Origin: Rhodoferax sp. AJA081-3
GTDB lineage: Bacteria > Pseudomonadota > Gammaproteobacteria > Burkholderiales > Burkholderiaceae_C
Assembly (NCBI RefSeq): GCF_017798165.1
Contig: NZ_CP059068.1
Coordinates: forward strand, 2,418,001-2,482,000
Reading direction: 5' to 3'
DNA: 64,000 nt
Shown: piece by piece, positions 55,173 through 63,923 of the stretch
Position numbering within the stretch: position 1 is the first letter of the stretch
Layout: every line of letters starts with the position of its first letter
Notes under the pieces: generated by a model
The model's input: only the letters and a program-made list of their open reading frames with translations
Databases searched by the model: none
Told to the model about the DNA's origin: nothing
Position numbers and translations under genes: made by a program

Positions 55173-55949
55173 TCACATTTTGAAATGTTCGCCGAGGTAC
55201 ACGCGGCGTACATCGGCGTTGGCCACGATCTCGGCGGGGGTGCCTTCGGCCAGCACCGTGCCATCACTGATGATGTAGGCGTGGTCACAAATGCCCAGGG
55301 TCTCGCGCACATTGTGGTCGGTGATCAACACCCCAATGTCACGCGACTTCAGGAAATTGATGATGCGCTGGATCTCGATCACGGCGATCGGGTCGATACC
55401 GGCAAAGGGCTCGTCCAGCAGAATAAACCGGGGCCGCGTGGCCAGCGCCCGGGCGATCTCCACCCGGCGGCGTTCGCCACCGGACAGGGCCAGGGCCGGG
55501 GATTCGCGCAGATGCTCCACCCGCAGGTCTTGCAGCAGGGCGGTCAGGCGGCGCTCGATTTCGGCACCATTCAGCGGCTTGCCAGCCTCGTCGTGCTGCA
55601 GTTCCAGCACGGCGCGCACGTTGTCTTCCACATTGAGTTTGCGGAAGATCGACGCTTCTTGTGGCAGATAACCCAGACCCAGGCGTGCGCGGCGGTGGAT
55701 GGGCATGTGTTCGATGGAGTGGCCGTCGATGGTGATGTCGCCCGCACTGGCGCGCAGCAGGCCCACGATGATGTAAAACGACGTGGTCTTGCCCGCGCCA
55801 TTGGGGCCCAGCAGGCCCACCACCTCGCCGGTGCGTACGGTCAGCGACACGTCTTTGACGACCTGGCGTTTGCCGTAAGACTTCTGGATATGGCTGACTT
55901 CCAGCCGCCCGACCGCGGTGTCGGGCACCGTCTCTACCGATTCACTCAC
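55173..55949 (-). CDS. lptB: LPS export ATP-binding protein LptB
   Basis: A 258-residue ABC ATPase that powers lipopolysaccharide transport to the outer membrane with LptFG. Walker [17 protein letters not shown], signature [17 protein letters not shown] and Walker [18 protein letters not shown] are complete. It overlaps lptA by 4 bp. rpoN downstream is probably cotranscribed across R3. Confidence 0.97.
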   Translation of the reverse strand: MSESVETVPDTAVGRLEVSHIQKSYGKRQVVKDVSLTVRTGEVVGLLGPNGAGKTTSFYIIVGLLRASAGDITIDGHSIEHMPIHRRARLGLGYLPQEASIFRKLNVEDNVRAVLELQHDEAGKPLNGAEIERRLTALLQDLRVEHLRESPALALSGGERRRVEIARALATRPRFILLDEPFAGIDPIAVIEIQRIINFLKSRDIGVLITDHNVRETLGICDHAYIISDGTVLAEGTPAEIVANADVRRVYLGEHFKM

Positions 55950-56590
55950 TGGGGGTTACTCCCCAGGGTGGCAGAGGGGCGCAAGGTTGGGCCGGGTTGC
56001 ACCGGTGTTTTGGCGGCCGGGGTGGCAGACGCCACCGCTTCCGGCTTGGGCGTCAACATGGCACGCACCCGGCCGCCCGGTGCTGGGGTCACGCCGGGGC
56101 TGGCGGCGGCCGTGCTGCTGCCGTCCACGCTGAATTTGTCGGTGAGGTTTTCATACACGATGACCGCGCCACTGATTTCATCGGCCAGCTCCGCACCGCG
56201 CAGGCGGCGCAACTGGGCCTTGCCGGTGAATTTGACGATGTCGGCGCTACCGTCGTAATCGATGCGTTCACTCTCGACCTCGATAAATTCGTCCACCGCG
56301 TCACGCTTCTGCCGGAAAAAAGCCGGTTTGTCGGGGGTGCCGGTGATGACGGCCAATTCAAAACCATCAGGGGTTTGGCGCACATCAATCTTGGCGGCAC
56401 GAACGATGATGGTGCCCTTGGTCATCACAACGTTTCCTGAGAACACGCTGGTCTGCTTCACATCATCGATGCGCAAGCTGTCAGCTTCGAAAAACGTATC
56501 TTTCTTGCGGTCGGCCTTCTCCGCCCACGCAGGCAGGGCCAACGCCGCACACAGGGCCAACAGCAGCAGGAATAGGGGTGGTTTTTTCAT
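55946..56590 (-). CDS. lptA: LPS transport periplasmic protein LptA
   Basis: A 214-residue periplasmic protein with a clear signal peptide ([18 protein letters not shown]) followed by an OstA-type beta-jellyroll ([40 protein letters not shown]). It forms the bridge carrying LPS from LptC to LptD. The C-terminal 50 residues are Ala/Pro/Thr-rich and of low complexity. Unlike most relatives, no lptC or kdsC is found upstream; the neighbour is the divergent PPK2 gene. Confidence 0.93.
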   Translation of the reverse strand: MKKPPLFLLLLALCAALALPAWAEKADRKKDTFFEADSLRIDDVKQTSVFSGNVVMTKGTIIVRAAKIDVRQTPDGFELAVITGTPDKPAFFRQKRDAVDEFIEVESERIDYDGSADIVKFTGKAQLRRLRGAELADEISGAVIVYENLTDKFSVDGSSTAAASPGVTPAPGGRVRAMLTPKPEAVASATPAAKTPVQPGPTLRPSATLGSNPQ

Positions 56591-56680
56591 AAAGGCACGG
56601 AACTTGCTCAGAGCGAGCTTGAACGATTGTACTGAGCCTGTTGCCAGCGCGTGCCATCCTGCGCCAAGCTTTTTAGAGCG

Positions 56681-56734
56681 CTTACATTTTGATAGCGAAC
56701 TAGCTATATTTCACGGGGGCTAGAGGCAATTTTT
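56681..56734 (+). repeat. R1 dispersed repeat, copy g (lptA-PPK2 spacer)
   Basis: The head TTTGATAGCGAACTAGCTAT leads into TATTTCACGGGGGCTAGAGG and CAATTTTT. It lies in the 291-bp divergent spacer between lptA and the PPK2 gene. Apart from it and a ribosome-binding site, I see nothing definite in this spacer. Confidence 0.85.
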
Positions 56735-56881
56735 GCGTACAAGAACAGGGCCAAGAAGCCCTGCCAGACACATCCAGACCACGGCATGCTTGTGGGTGCT
56801 GCACAACAGTCAGAGGCTGGCACCCCGTCCTAGAATGGTCCGACACAGCCGACCGGTCGGCGCTTCAACAGGAGACAGCCC

Positions 56882-58432
56882 ATGTTTGAACCCGCAGAAA
56901 TCGGCCACAGGGTCAGCAAAACCGCCTTCAAGGCCGCCGTGCCCGCCCTGCGCGCGGCGCTGCTGGAGGCGCAGGTGGACCTGCACGAGGGCAAAAAGAT
57001 CCCGGTTGTGGTGCTGATCAGCGGCCAGGACGGCGCCGGCAAAGGCGAAACCATCAATGTGTTGTATGAGTGGATGGACGCGCGTTTTCTGTCCACACTG
57101 GCCTTCTCCCCGCCCACCGACGAGGAACGCGAGCGCCCACCCATGTGGCGCTACTGGCGCGCGCTGCCGCCCAAGGGGCGCGTCGGCATCTTCGCCGGCT
57201 CCTGGTATTCGGAGCCGATACGCCAGCGCATAGAGGACGAGATATCGCTGAAAGAGCTGGACGCCCAGGCCGACGAGATCAACCGGTTTGAGGCCATGCT
57301 GGTGGGCGAAGGTGCGCTGGTATTGAAGTTCTGGTTCCACCTGACGAAGGCTGGGCAGGTCAAACGCCTGAAAGCCCTGGAGAAAGACCCACACACCGCC
57401 TGGCGCGTGACGCAGTGGAACTGGGACCGGCTCAAGACCTATGACAAGTTACAGGACGTGGCGGGCCACCTGCTGCGCATGACCAACACACCCTGGGCGC
57501 CGTGGATGGTGATTGAAGGCACGGACGACCGCTACCGCGCGCTGACGGTGGGGCAGATGCTGCTGCAGGCCATGCAGAAAAAACTGGCCAGCAACGACGA
57601 GCAGGACGCACCCGTGGCGCCGCTGGTGCGGGTGGATACCGATGGCCGCACCGTGCTGTCGGCGATGGACTTGCACCGGCACCTGGATGACAAGGCCTAT
57701 GCGGATGCCCTGGCCCATTGGCAGGCCCGGCTGGCAGAGCTGCTGCGCGACCCGCGTTTCCAGGGCCGGTCGTTGGTGTGTGCGTTTGAGGGCGCCGACG
57801 CGGCCGGCAAGGGTGGCGCCATTCGGCGCATCACCGCCGCGTTGGATGCCCGCCAGTACCAGGTGATACCGGTCGCCGCACCAACCGAGGAGGAGCGCGC
57901 ACAGCCTTACCTGTGGCGCTTCTGGCGCCATGTGCCGCGCAAGGGCCGGGTGGCAATTTTTGACCGCACCTGGTATGGCCGTGTGCTGGTGGAGCGGGTG
58001 GAAGGTTTTTGCAGCGAGGCCGATTGGCTGCGTGCGTATGCCGAGATCAACGATTTTGAACACGAGCTGGCGGCGTCGGGCGCGATCGTCGTCAAGTTTT
58101 GGTTGCAGATCAGCCAGCAGGAGCAACTGAAGCGCTTCAAGGCGCGCGAGCAGATCGCCTTCAAACGTTTCAAGATCACCGAAGAAGATTGGCGCAACCG
58201 CAAGAAGTGGGATGCCTACCAGTTGGCCGTGTGCGACATGGTGGAGCGCACCAGCACCGGCAATGCGCCGTGGACGCTGGTGGAGGCCAATGACAAGAAC
58301 TACGCCCGCATCAAGATTTTGCAGACGCTGTGTGAGCGGGTGGAGGCGGAGCTGGATGGGCGTGCAGCAGATGGCTCTCCGGCGCGGCCCAAGAAGGCCA
58401 AAAAGTCCAAAAGAAGAGACAAGCGCAAGTAG
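56882..58432 (+). CDS. pap: Polyphosphate:AMP phosphotransferase (two-domain PPK2)
   Basis: A 516-residue fusion of two PPK2 domains (about 1-240 and 270-500). Walker A motifs ISGQDGAGKGETINVL and FEGADAAGKGGAIRRI are present in each; Walker B-like GRVGIFAGSWYSEP and GRVAIFDRTWYGRV follow. The two-domain class II PPK2 proteins make ADP from AMP and polyphosphate; in them only the C-terminal domain is usually active, and its residues (DRTWYGR) are complete here, while the N-terminal copy has AGSWYSE. The start has an AGGAGA site. IS256 starts ten bases past the stop. Confidence 0.93.
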   Translation: MFEPAEIGHRVSKTAFKAAVPALRAALLEAQVDLHEGKKIPVVVLISGQDGAGKGETINVLYEWMDARFLSTLAFSPPTDEERERPPMWRYWRALPPKGRVGIFAGSWYSEPIRQRIEDEISLKELDAQADEINRFEAMLVGEGALVLKFWFHLTKAGQVKRLKALEKDPHTAWRVTQWNWDRLKTYDKLQDVAGHLLRMTNTPWAPWMVIEGTDDRYRALTVGQMLLQAMQKKLASNDEQDAPVAPLVRVDTDGRTVLSAMDLHRHLDDKAYADALAHWQARLAELLRDPRFQGRSLVCAFEGADAAGKGGAIRRITAALDARQYQVIPVAAPTEEERAQPYLWRFWRHVPRKGRVAIFDRTWYGRVLVERVEGFCSEADWLRAYAEINDFEHELAASGAIVVKFWLQISQQEQLKRFKAREQIAFKRFKITEEDWRNRKKWDAYQLAVCDMVERTSTGNAPWTLVEANDKNYARIKILQTLCERVEAELDGRAADGSPARPKKAKKSKRRDKRK

Positions 58433-58442
58433 GCGTAGGAGT

Positions 58443-59907
58443 GGGAGTGTCAGAATTTCTGTGTGTGAGGCGGTTTCAGAAATCAGCTGATGGGTAAATT
58501 TTATTCAAACTAAGGCCCCTGCCAGGCCGCCGGAGGCCCCCCCCGGTAGAACCCTGAGTGGCAGGGTTCAGCTCCTTCATTTTGCACCCCCGTGAGTGGG
58601 CTGCGTGAACCTGTCGCCGTAGAGGATGGCAAACTGGTTCATGGCTGATTTCCAGTGGTTAGCCGCACGTCCCCAATCCTCGGTAATGTTGCGCAGTGCC
58701 AGCCAGATCAGCTTGGTGGCCGCATCGTCACTGGGGAAGTGTCCTCTGGACTTGATGATCTTGCGCAGTCTGGCATTTACGCTCTCAATGGCATTGGTCG
58801 TGTAGATCACACGGCGTACCTCGGGCGGGAACGCAAAGAAGGGAATCACTCTGTCCCAAGCCCTGCGCCAGGCTCCCACCACGGTGGGGAACTTCTGGCC
58901 CCAGGGACCTGCCTCAAATGCATCGAGTTCAGCCTGTGCTGCCTCTGCGCTCACCGCCGTGTAGATGGGTTTGATGGCCGCAGCCAGCGCCTTGCGATCC
59001 TTCCAACTGGCAAAGTCCAGGCTGTTGCGTATCAGGTGCACGATGCACGTTTGCAGTGTCGTGGCCGGGAACACCGCGCCCAGGGCCTCTGGCATGCCTT
59101 TGAGCCCGTCGGTGACGGCAATCAGGATATCCTGCACACCTCGGGTCTTCAAATCGTTGAACACTTTCATCCAGAATTTGGCCCCTTCGGTGTTCTCGAC
59201 CCAGATCCCCAGGATGTCGCGGCTGCCATCGGCCAGCACGCCCAGGGCCAAGTACACGGCCTTGGAGCGCACCACCCCGTCCTCACGAATCTTGACGCGC
59301 AGCGCATCGAAGAACACCACCGGGTACATGGATTCCAATGGGCGGCTCTGCCAGGCTGTCACCTCGCTCATGACTTCGTCAGTCACGCGGCTGATGAGGT
59401 CGGGCGATACATCGACCGAGTACATCTCGCTCAAAAACGCCTGTATCTCGCGCACGGTCATGCCACGCGCGTACATGGCGATGATCTTGTCGTCAAAGCC
59501 GGTGAAACGGCGCTCGTGTTTGCCGATGAGTTGGGGTTCGAACGTGCCTTCCCGGTCGCGCGGGACGTCAATGCGCAGGGCTCCTGCATCGGTCAGTACC
59601 GTCTTAGCGCTTTTGCCGTTGCGGTGGTTTGCAGGCGCTCCCTCGGGTTTGGCCTTGCCCGGCGCGTAGCCCAGGTGATGGCTCATTTCTCCAGCCAGTG
59701 CCCGCTCCAGCACGGCCTTTTTGAACTGGTCAAACAGTCCCTGGACTTGACCGGCTGTCATGGGGCCGGTCACCAGTTGGTCCAGCAACTCGGCTGGGAT
59801 TTGAAGTTGTGTTGCGTTGTCCGCCACCGTGGCGCTCTTTGTCTTGCTTGGCATTCATGCTCCTTGTTGACATGTTATGCCTCGCACACAAAATTTCTGA
59901 CAGGCTC
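58443..59907 (-). mobile_element. IS256-family insertion sequence, complete
   Basis: The element carries one intact transposase. Imperfect terminal inverted repeats are seen: TGTCAGAATTTCTGTG at the left (from 58448) and TGTCAGAAATTTTGTG at the right (ending 59902), both running into GAGGC. The 8-bp GTAGGAGT flanks both sides (58435-58442 and 59908-59915; 9 bp if the preceding C is counted), a target-site duplication of the size made by IS256 elements. The element therefore looks complete and the insertion recent. Confidence 0.85.
58577..59854 (-). CDS. IS256-family transposase
   Basis: A 425-residue transposase of the mutator/IS256 family. The DDE residues fit DALRVKIREDGVVRSKAV (first Asp), AVTDGLKGMPEALGAVFP (second Asp) and TTNAIESVNARLRKIIKSRG (Glu). 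The N-terminal HTH part (EMSHHLGYAPGKAKPEG) is also standard. The reading frame is uninterrupted and the start at 59854 has an AAGGAG site. It lies within the element between the two terminal repeats. Confidence 0.95.
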   Translation of the reverse strand: MPSKTKSATVADNATQLQIPAELLDQLVTGPMTAGQVQGLFDQFKKAVLERALAGEMSHHLGYAPGKAKPEGAPANHRNGKSAKTVLTDAGALRIDVPRDREGTFEPQLIGKHERRFTGFDDKIIAMYARGMTVREIQAFLSEMYSVDVSPDLISRVTDEVMSEVTAWQSRPLESMYPVVFFDALRVKIREDGVVRSKAVYLALGVLADGSRDILGIWVENTEGAKFWMKVFNDLKTRGVQDILIAVTDGLKGMPEALGAVFPATTLQTCIVHLIRNSLDFASWKDRKALAAAIKPIYTAVSAEAAQAELDAFEAGPWGQKFPTVVGAWRRAWDRVIPFFAFPPEVRRVIYTTNAIESVNARLRKIIKSRGHFPSDDAATKLIWLALRNITEDWGRAANHWKSAMNQFAILYGDRFTQPTHGGAK

Positions 59908-59911
59908 GTAG

Positions 59912-60004
59912 GAGTCAGGGCGTCGCAGCGTTCTGCTCCGTGTCCCCCGCCCGCTGCGCGGGCTCCTCCTTTTACCTGCACAGAACGCCGCGCCGCCCTG
60001 GCTC
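59912..60004. repeat. R2 hairpin element, copy b
   Basis: Arms GAGTCAGGGCGTCGCAGCG (59912-59935) and its counterpart at 59981-60004 pair at 21 of 24 positions, one more being G-T, around the 44-nt core shared with copy a in inverse orientation. It lies between PPK2 and the convergent histidine kinase, whose stop codon starts at its right edge. The IS element sits at its left foot. Confidence 0.85.
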
Positions 60005-61377
60005 TAGCGGGAGGGTGTTTCCTTCAACAGGATGGACAAGTCCAGACTGGCCTCCAGCCCCGGCTGGGCATTGCGCAGATTCAGGCTTCCGCCATGGGCC
60101 TGTGCCACCAGTTTGCACAGGTACAGCCCAAGACCCACGCCCCCTGCTGTGCGCCCCCGTGCGGAGTCGGGTCGGTAGAAGGGCTCGGCCAGATGGGGCA
60201 AGGCGTCTTCGTCCACACCAGAGCCGTAGTCCCGCACGGTGATGCAGACGCGGTGGCCTTCGGCATCGGGCGCCAGCTGCAGGCGGACCATGGGCGGCTG
60301 TGCAGCGTCGGCACTGTGGCGCAGTGCGTTGTCCAGCAGGTTGCGCAGCAGCAGGCGCATGCGGGTGCGGTCCAGCTGTAGCGGGGGCAGGTCGCTGACC
60401 AGGTCTAGCGCCACCGGCTGCGCCGATGCGGATGCTGGAGTAGCAACCTCAGCGACCTCCCGGATCAGCTCGGCCAGATCCACCGACTCCAGTTGCAAGG
60501 CGGCATGGCCCTGGCCCAGGCGTTCACTTTCCAGCAGGTCGGTGACCAGGTCGCGCATTTCGCCCAGGTCGCGCAGCAGGGCCTCGCGGCGCGGCGCCAC
60601 ATCGCCCACCTCGGGCAACAACTCCGTGTTCAGGCGGGCGCGGGTCAGCGGGCTGCGCAGCTCGTGGCTGATGGCCAGCAGCAGGCCGCGTTTGGCCTCC
60701 AACATTTGGTGGATGCGGCCGGCCATGGTGTTGACATCGGTGGCCAACTGGCCCAACTCGTCCCGCCGGCGGATGGGGATGGGTTGTGCAAAGTCGCCAC
60801 TGCCAAAACGCTGGGCACCGTCGCGTATGTCATCCAGTGGGCGCAGCAGACGGCGTATGTAGCCGTAGGCCAACGCGGTCAGGGCCAGAATGCCGGCCAA
60901 CGTGTACCAGCCCACGCGGTGCGGCTGGTTTTCCCACGCGGCGACGCTGACACCCAGGTCGATGCGGTGGCCGTCGGCCGTGGTACGTGACAGCAGACGC
61001 GGCAGGCCGTCTTGCCAGTCATCATTGCCGACGCGGTGGCGGTGGCGGAACATATCGGACTGCGGGCTGCTGCGCCAGTTCACCACCGGGCCGGATATCT
61101 GCACACTGACCGGTAGGCGCTGGGTCAGGGCCTGCGCCCGTTCGATGCTGGGCGGGCTGCCAATGTCGGCCGCCAGGCGGTCCACATAGTCACTGACCAG
61201 GGGGCGGGCCGCCACCCGCCAACCCACACTCAGCGCCTTTTGCATGCCAAACGTGAAAGTGGCCGCCAGGGCCATGGCCAGCAGCAGAAACACGGTCACC
61301 AGGCGGCCCCGCAGCGAATGCCCCAGGGCGTGCCGTGCCCGGTGGTGCCAGGGGCGGTGGGGCTTCTTCTTAAACAT
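60004..61377 (-). CDS. Sensor histidine kinase, CpxA/RstB-like
   Basis: A 457-residue membrane kinase. An N-terminal helix (GRLVTVFLLLAMALAATFTF), a periplasmic sensor of about 120 residues and a second helix (WYTLAGILALTALAYGYIRR) precede HAMP (PLDDIRDGAQRFGSGDFAQP) and the kinase core: His in LLLAISHELRSPLTRARL, N-box RNLLDNALRHSADAA, ATP site DYGSGVDEDALPHLAEPF and GGVGLGLYLCKLV. The start is the ATG at 61377, overlapping the regulator's stop by 8 bp. With the Spy-like protein downstream of the promoter, it resembles envelope-stress systems. Confidence 0.9.
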   Translation of the reverse strand: MFKKKPHRPWHHRARHALGHSLRGRLVTVFLLLAMALAATFTFGMQKALSVGWRVAARPLVSDYVDRLAADIGSPPSIERAQALTQRLPVSVQISGPVVNWRSSPQSDMFRHRHRVGNDDWQDGLPRLLSRTTADGHRIDLGVSVAAWENQPHRVGWYTLAGILALTALAYGYIRRLLRPLDDIRDGAQRFGSGDFAQPIPIRRRDELGQLATDVNTMAGRIHQMLEAKRGLLLAISHELRSPLTRARLNTELLPEVGDVAPRREALLRDLGEMRDLVTDLLESERLGQGHAALQLESVDLAELIREVAEVATPASASAQPVALDLVSDLPPLQLDRTRMRLLLRNLLDNALRHSADAAQPPMVRLQLAPDAEGHRVCITVRDYGSGVDEDALPHLAEPFYRPDSARGRTAGGVGLGLYLCKLVAQAHGGSLNLRNAQPGLEASLDLSILLKETPSR

Positions 61378-62095
61378 GGGGCGGCCCTGGGTTGCGCGCA
61401 CGCAGGGCCAGCGCATAACCGGCGTTGCGCAGCGTCTTGATGGCGTCTAGCGGTTCCAGCTTTTTGCGCAGGCGGCTCACCACAATGTCCACCGCGCGGG
61501 TGTACAGGTCGGCGTCATGGCCGCGCAGCTGGTTCAGGATGTCATCGCGGTGGAAGACCTTGCCCGGCTCGCGGGCCAGCAGGTGCAGCAGGTCAAATTC
61601 GGTGCTGGTCAATTCAAGGGGCTGGCCCAGGCACAACACGCTGCGGGTGGTGGCATCCACCGTCAGGCCTTCGAACTGCAGGCGGCCATCCTGGCTTGTC
61701 GGCGCCAGAGGCACGGGGCTGCTGCTTGGAGGTTGGCGGCGGCGCAGCACGGTTTGCAGCCGTGCCACCAGTTCACGTGGCTCAAAGGGTTTGGGCAGGT
61801 AGTCGTCGGCACCCAGCTCCAGCCCCACCACGCGGTCCATCACATCACCACGCGCGGTCAGCATGATGAGTGGAATATCACTCTCTTTGCGGATGGTGCG
61901 GCACAGGGCAAAACCATCCATCTCGGGCAGCATCACGTCCAGGATGGCGGCGTCAAACCCGCCCTGGCGCAACAGGGCCAGGCCGGCGCTGGGGCGCGTG
62001 GCGTGGCTGAGCTGCATCTCAAAACGGGCCACGTAGGCGGCCAGCGGTTCGCCCAGTTGTTCGTCGTCGTCAATCAACAGAATGCGCAGGGTCAT
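61370..62095 (-). CDS. OmpR-type response regulator
   Basis: A 241-residue winged-helix response regulator. Receiver residues: acidic DDDE near the start, phosphorylated Asp in AAILDVMLPEMDGF and Lys in DYLPKPFEPREL. The C-terminal OmpR/PhoB domain (about 140-235; LTSTEFDLLHLLAREPGKVF) is complete. It overlaps the hypothetical gene upstream by 4 bp and the kinase downstream, so the three are translated together. Confidence 0.94.
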   Translation of the reverse strand: MTLRILLIDDDEQLGEPLAAYVARFEMQLSHATRPSAGLALLRQGGFDAAILDVMLPEMDGFALCRTIRKESDIPLIMLTARGDVMDRVVGLELGADDYLPKPFEPRELVARLQTVLRRRQPPSSSPVPLAPTSQDGRLQFEGLTVDATTRSVLCLGQPLELTSTEFDLLHLLAREPGKVFHRDDILNQLRGHDADLYTRAVDIVVSRLRKKLEPLDAIKTLRNAGYALALRARNPGPPHV

Positions 62096-62376
62096 GCGCG
62101 GATTGTCCCACCGGCGTGGTGGCGCAAGAGTTGGCGGAGGCGTTGCTGGCGCATGGCGGGCAGACGGTCGAAGGTATCGGCCGCTTGGTCCAACGCATGG
62201 TCCAGCGCCGGGCGGTTCTGAGCCACAGACTGCGCCAGGTACCGGCCGTGCTCCCGGTCAAACCGGGGCCCCCAGACCAGGGCTAGCAATTCGGCCGCCG
62301 GCTCGGTGGTAGATGCCAGCAGCACCGGCCCATGGGCACGCATGCTGCTGAACAGGGGTTGCAGGCTGTGCATCAC
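62092..62376 (-). CDS. Small hypothetical protein of the kinase operon
   Basis: A 94-residue protein that I do not recognise. It is rich in Arg, Leu and His, with no signal peptide or membrane helix. It is probably helical (LAQSVAQNRPALDHALDQAA; PAMRQQRLRQLLRHH). It lies 15 bp after the Spy-like gene and overlaps the response regulator by 4 bp, which speaks for a real gene in the same operon. The LxxLxxQR-like end resembles the LTxxQ helix of Spy/CpxP proteins, but the match is weak. Confidence 0.6.
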   Translation of the reverse strand: MMHSLQPLFSSMRAHGPVLLASTTEPAAELLALVWGPRFDREHGRYLAQSVAQNRPALDHALDQAADTFDRLPAMRQQRLRQLLRHHAGGTIRA

Positions 62377-62391
62377 AGGCCTCTACTGCGC

Positions 62392-62865
62392 TCAGCCGCG
62401 GTGCCACCAGCCGTGGCGGCCCTTTTGCATGGCCTCGCGCACCTTGGTTTGCTGGGCGGGTGTCAGGCTGTCATAAAAGTCGGCCATGGCGGCGATCACC
62501 TCGGGGCTCTTGCCGGTGATGGCGGCGGTTTTTTCGGCCACCAGGGTCTGCGCACGGCTGCGGTCGAACTTGTCACCGGCCACCAGAGCTTGCATATCGG
62601 CCCGCGGGTTGGTGGTTTTACCGACCAGGGCCGCACGTTGCTCTTGGAGCTTGTCGGCCAGCACGTTTAAGCGCTGCTTCTGCTCGGCATTCAGGTCCAG
62701 CTTGCTGCTGACACGTTCGACGATTTTGCCGCGCATCTGGGCCTGGTCCTCAGCGCTCATGGAGCTGCCATGGCCGTGGCGGTTGTGGCCGCAGGCGGAC
62801 AGGCCACCCAGCACAATGCTGGCGCCCACCAGGCTGTAGAGACTGCGTTTGATCCAGGTTTTCAT
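62392..62865 (-). CDS. Spy/CpxP-like periplasmic lipoprotein
   Basis: A 157-residue protein with a signal peptide ending in a lipobox (SIVLGGLSACGHNRHGHG), followed by a His/Gly spacer and two LTxxQ-type helices (LDLNAEQKQRLNVLADKL; SLTPAQQTKVREAMQ), the mark of the Spy/CpxP group of chaperones. It is the first gene of a four-gene operon with a hypothetical gene, a response regulator and a kinase. By analogy with CpxP it could bind the kinase sensor domain and tune it; this is inferred. Confidence 0.85.
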   Translation of the reverse strand: MKTWIKRSLYSLVGASIVLGGLSACGHNRHGHGSSMSAEDQAQMRGKIVERVSSKLDLNAEQKQRLNVLADKLQEQRAALVGKTTNPRADMQALVAGDKFDRSRAQTLVAEKTAAITGKSPEVIAAMADFYDSLTPAQQTKVREAMQKGRHGWWHRG

Positions 62866-63011
62866 ATTTGGTCCTTTGGGGGAATGTGTTGAACAGGCCT
62901 TGATGGTGCCGGTGCCGACCTGTTAAGTCCTCTCGCTGGGGTATCGGTTTGTTTCAGTATTTTTCAGCGGCAGGCCGGTTTGGGGCACACTGCAGCACAA
63001 AGGTGCACCCT

Positions 63012-63905
63012 ATGAACTGGTTTGAAGGCTTTACAGCGCAGTCCATTACCGCCAACGGTGTGGACATCTTTTTCCGCTGCGGTGATAACCGGCAGAAGCC
63101 CGCCCTGGTGCTGCTGCACGGTTTCCCGCAGACCCATGTGATGTGGCACCGCGTGGCCCAGTTGCTGCGCCAGGACTATTTTTTGGTGCTGCCGGATGTG
63201 CGGGGTTACGGCGATTCGTCCCACGCTCCGGGCCTGCCGGACCACAGCAACTACAGCAAACGCGCCATGGCTACCGATGTGGTGGCGATAACCGATGCGC
63301 TGGGGCTGGACAGATTCTTCCTGTGTGGCCATGACCGGGGCGGCCGGGTTGCCCACCGTCTTGCGCTGGACCACGGGGCACGTATTCGCAAGCTGTGTGT
63401 GATCGACATTGCGCCCACGCTGGACATGTATGCCAGCACCAATATGGAGTTTGCCCGCGCCTACTACCACTGGTTCCACCTCATACAACCCAGCCCCATG
63501 CCCGAGAGCATGATTGGCGGCAACGCCACGGCCTATCTGCACCAGAAACTGGGCGGTTGGGGTGCAGGTGGCCTGGGGCATATTGAGCCGCAAGCGCTGG
63601 CGGAGTACGAACGCTGTTTCTGCAGACCAGAAGCCATCCACACGGCCTGCGAAGACTACCGTGCCAGTGCTGGCCTAGACCTGGAGCACGACCGCGCGAG
63701 CCGTGACCAGGGCGAGAAAATCGCCTGCGATACGTTGGTGTTGTGGGGGGAGCGCGGCGTGGTGCAGCGCATGTTCAAGCCCATGGACCTGTGGCAGGCC
63801 CAGTGCGGCGCACAGGTCAGCGGTGCTGCTGTGCCCGCGGGGCATTTCATACCCGAAGAGTTGCCCGGGATGACGGCGGACGCCCTGCGCAACTTCATGC
63901 GCTGA
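63012..63905 (+). CDS. Alpha/beta hydrolase, fluoroacetate dehalogenase-like
   Basis: A 297-residue alpha/beta hydrolase. The nucleophile elbow is GHDRGGRVAHRLALDHG with Asp as the nucleophile, and the two Arg that bind the carboxylate in fluoroacetate dehalogenases. HGFPQTHVMWH is the oxyanion region, YYHWFHLIQPSPMPE has the His-Trp pair that holds the halide, and CEDYRASAGLDLEHD has the matching Tyr. The catalytic His is in AGHFIPEE. All halide- and carboxylate-binding positions fit the haloacetate dehalogenase group, so the enzyme may release fluoride or chloride from short haloacids; epoxide hydrolase-like activity is less likely. The start is the ATG at 63012. Confidence 0.88.
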   Translation: MNWFEGFTAQSITANGVDIFFRCGDNRQKPALVLLHGFPQTHVMWHRVAQLLRQDYFLVLPDVRGYGDSSHAPGLPDHSNYSKRAMATDVVAITDALGLDRFFLCGHDRGGRVAHRLALDHGARIRKLCVIDIAPTLDMYASTNMEFARAYYHWFHLIQPSPMPESMIGGNATAYLHQKLGGWGAGGLGHIEPQALAEYERCFCRPEAIHTACEDYRASAGLDLEHDRASRDQGEKIACDTLVLWGERGVVQRMFKPMDLWQAQCGAQVSGAAVPAGHFIPEELPGMTADALRNFMR

Positions 63906-63923
63906 GGCGTCCCCGCAAGCGGT

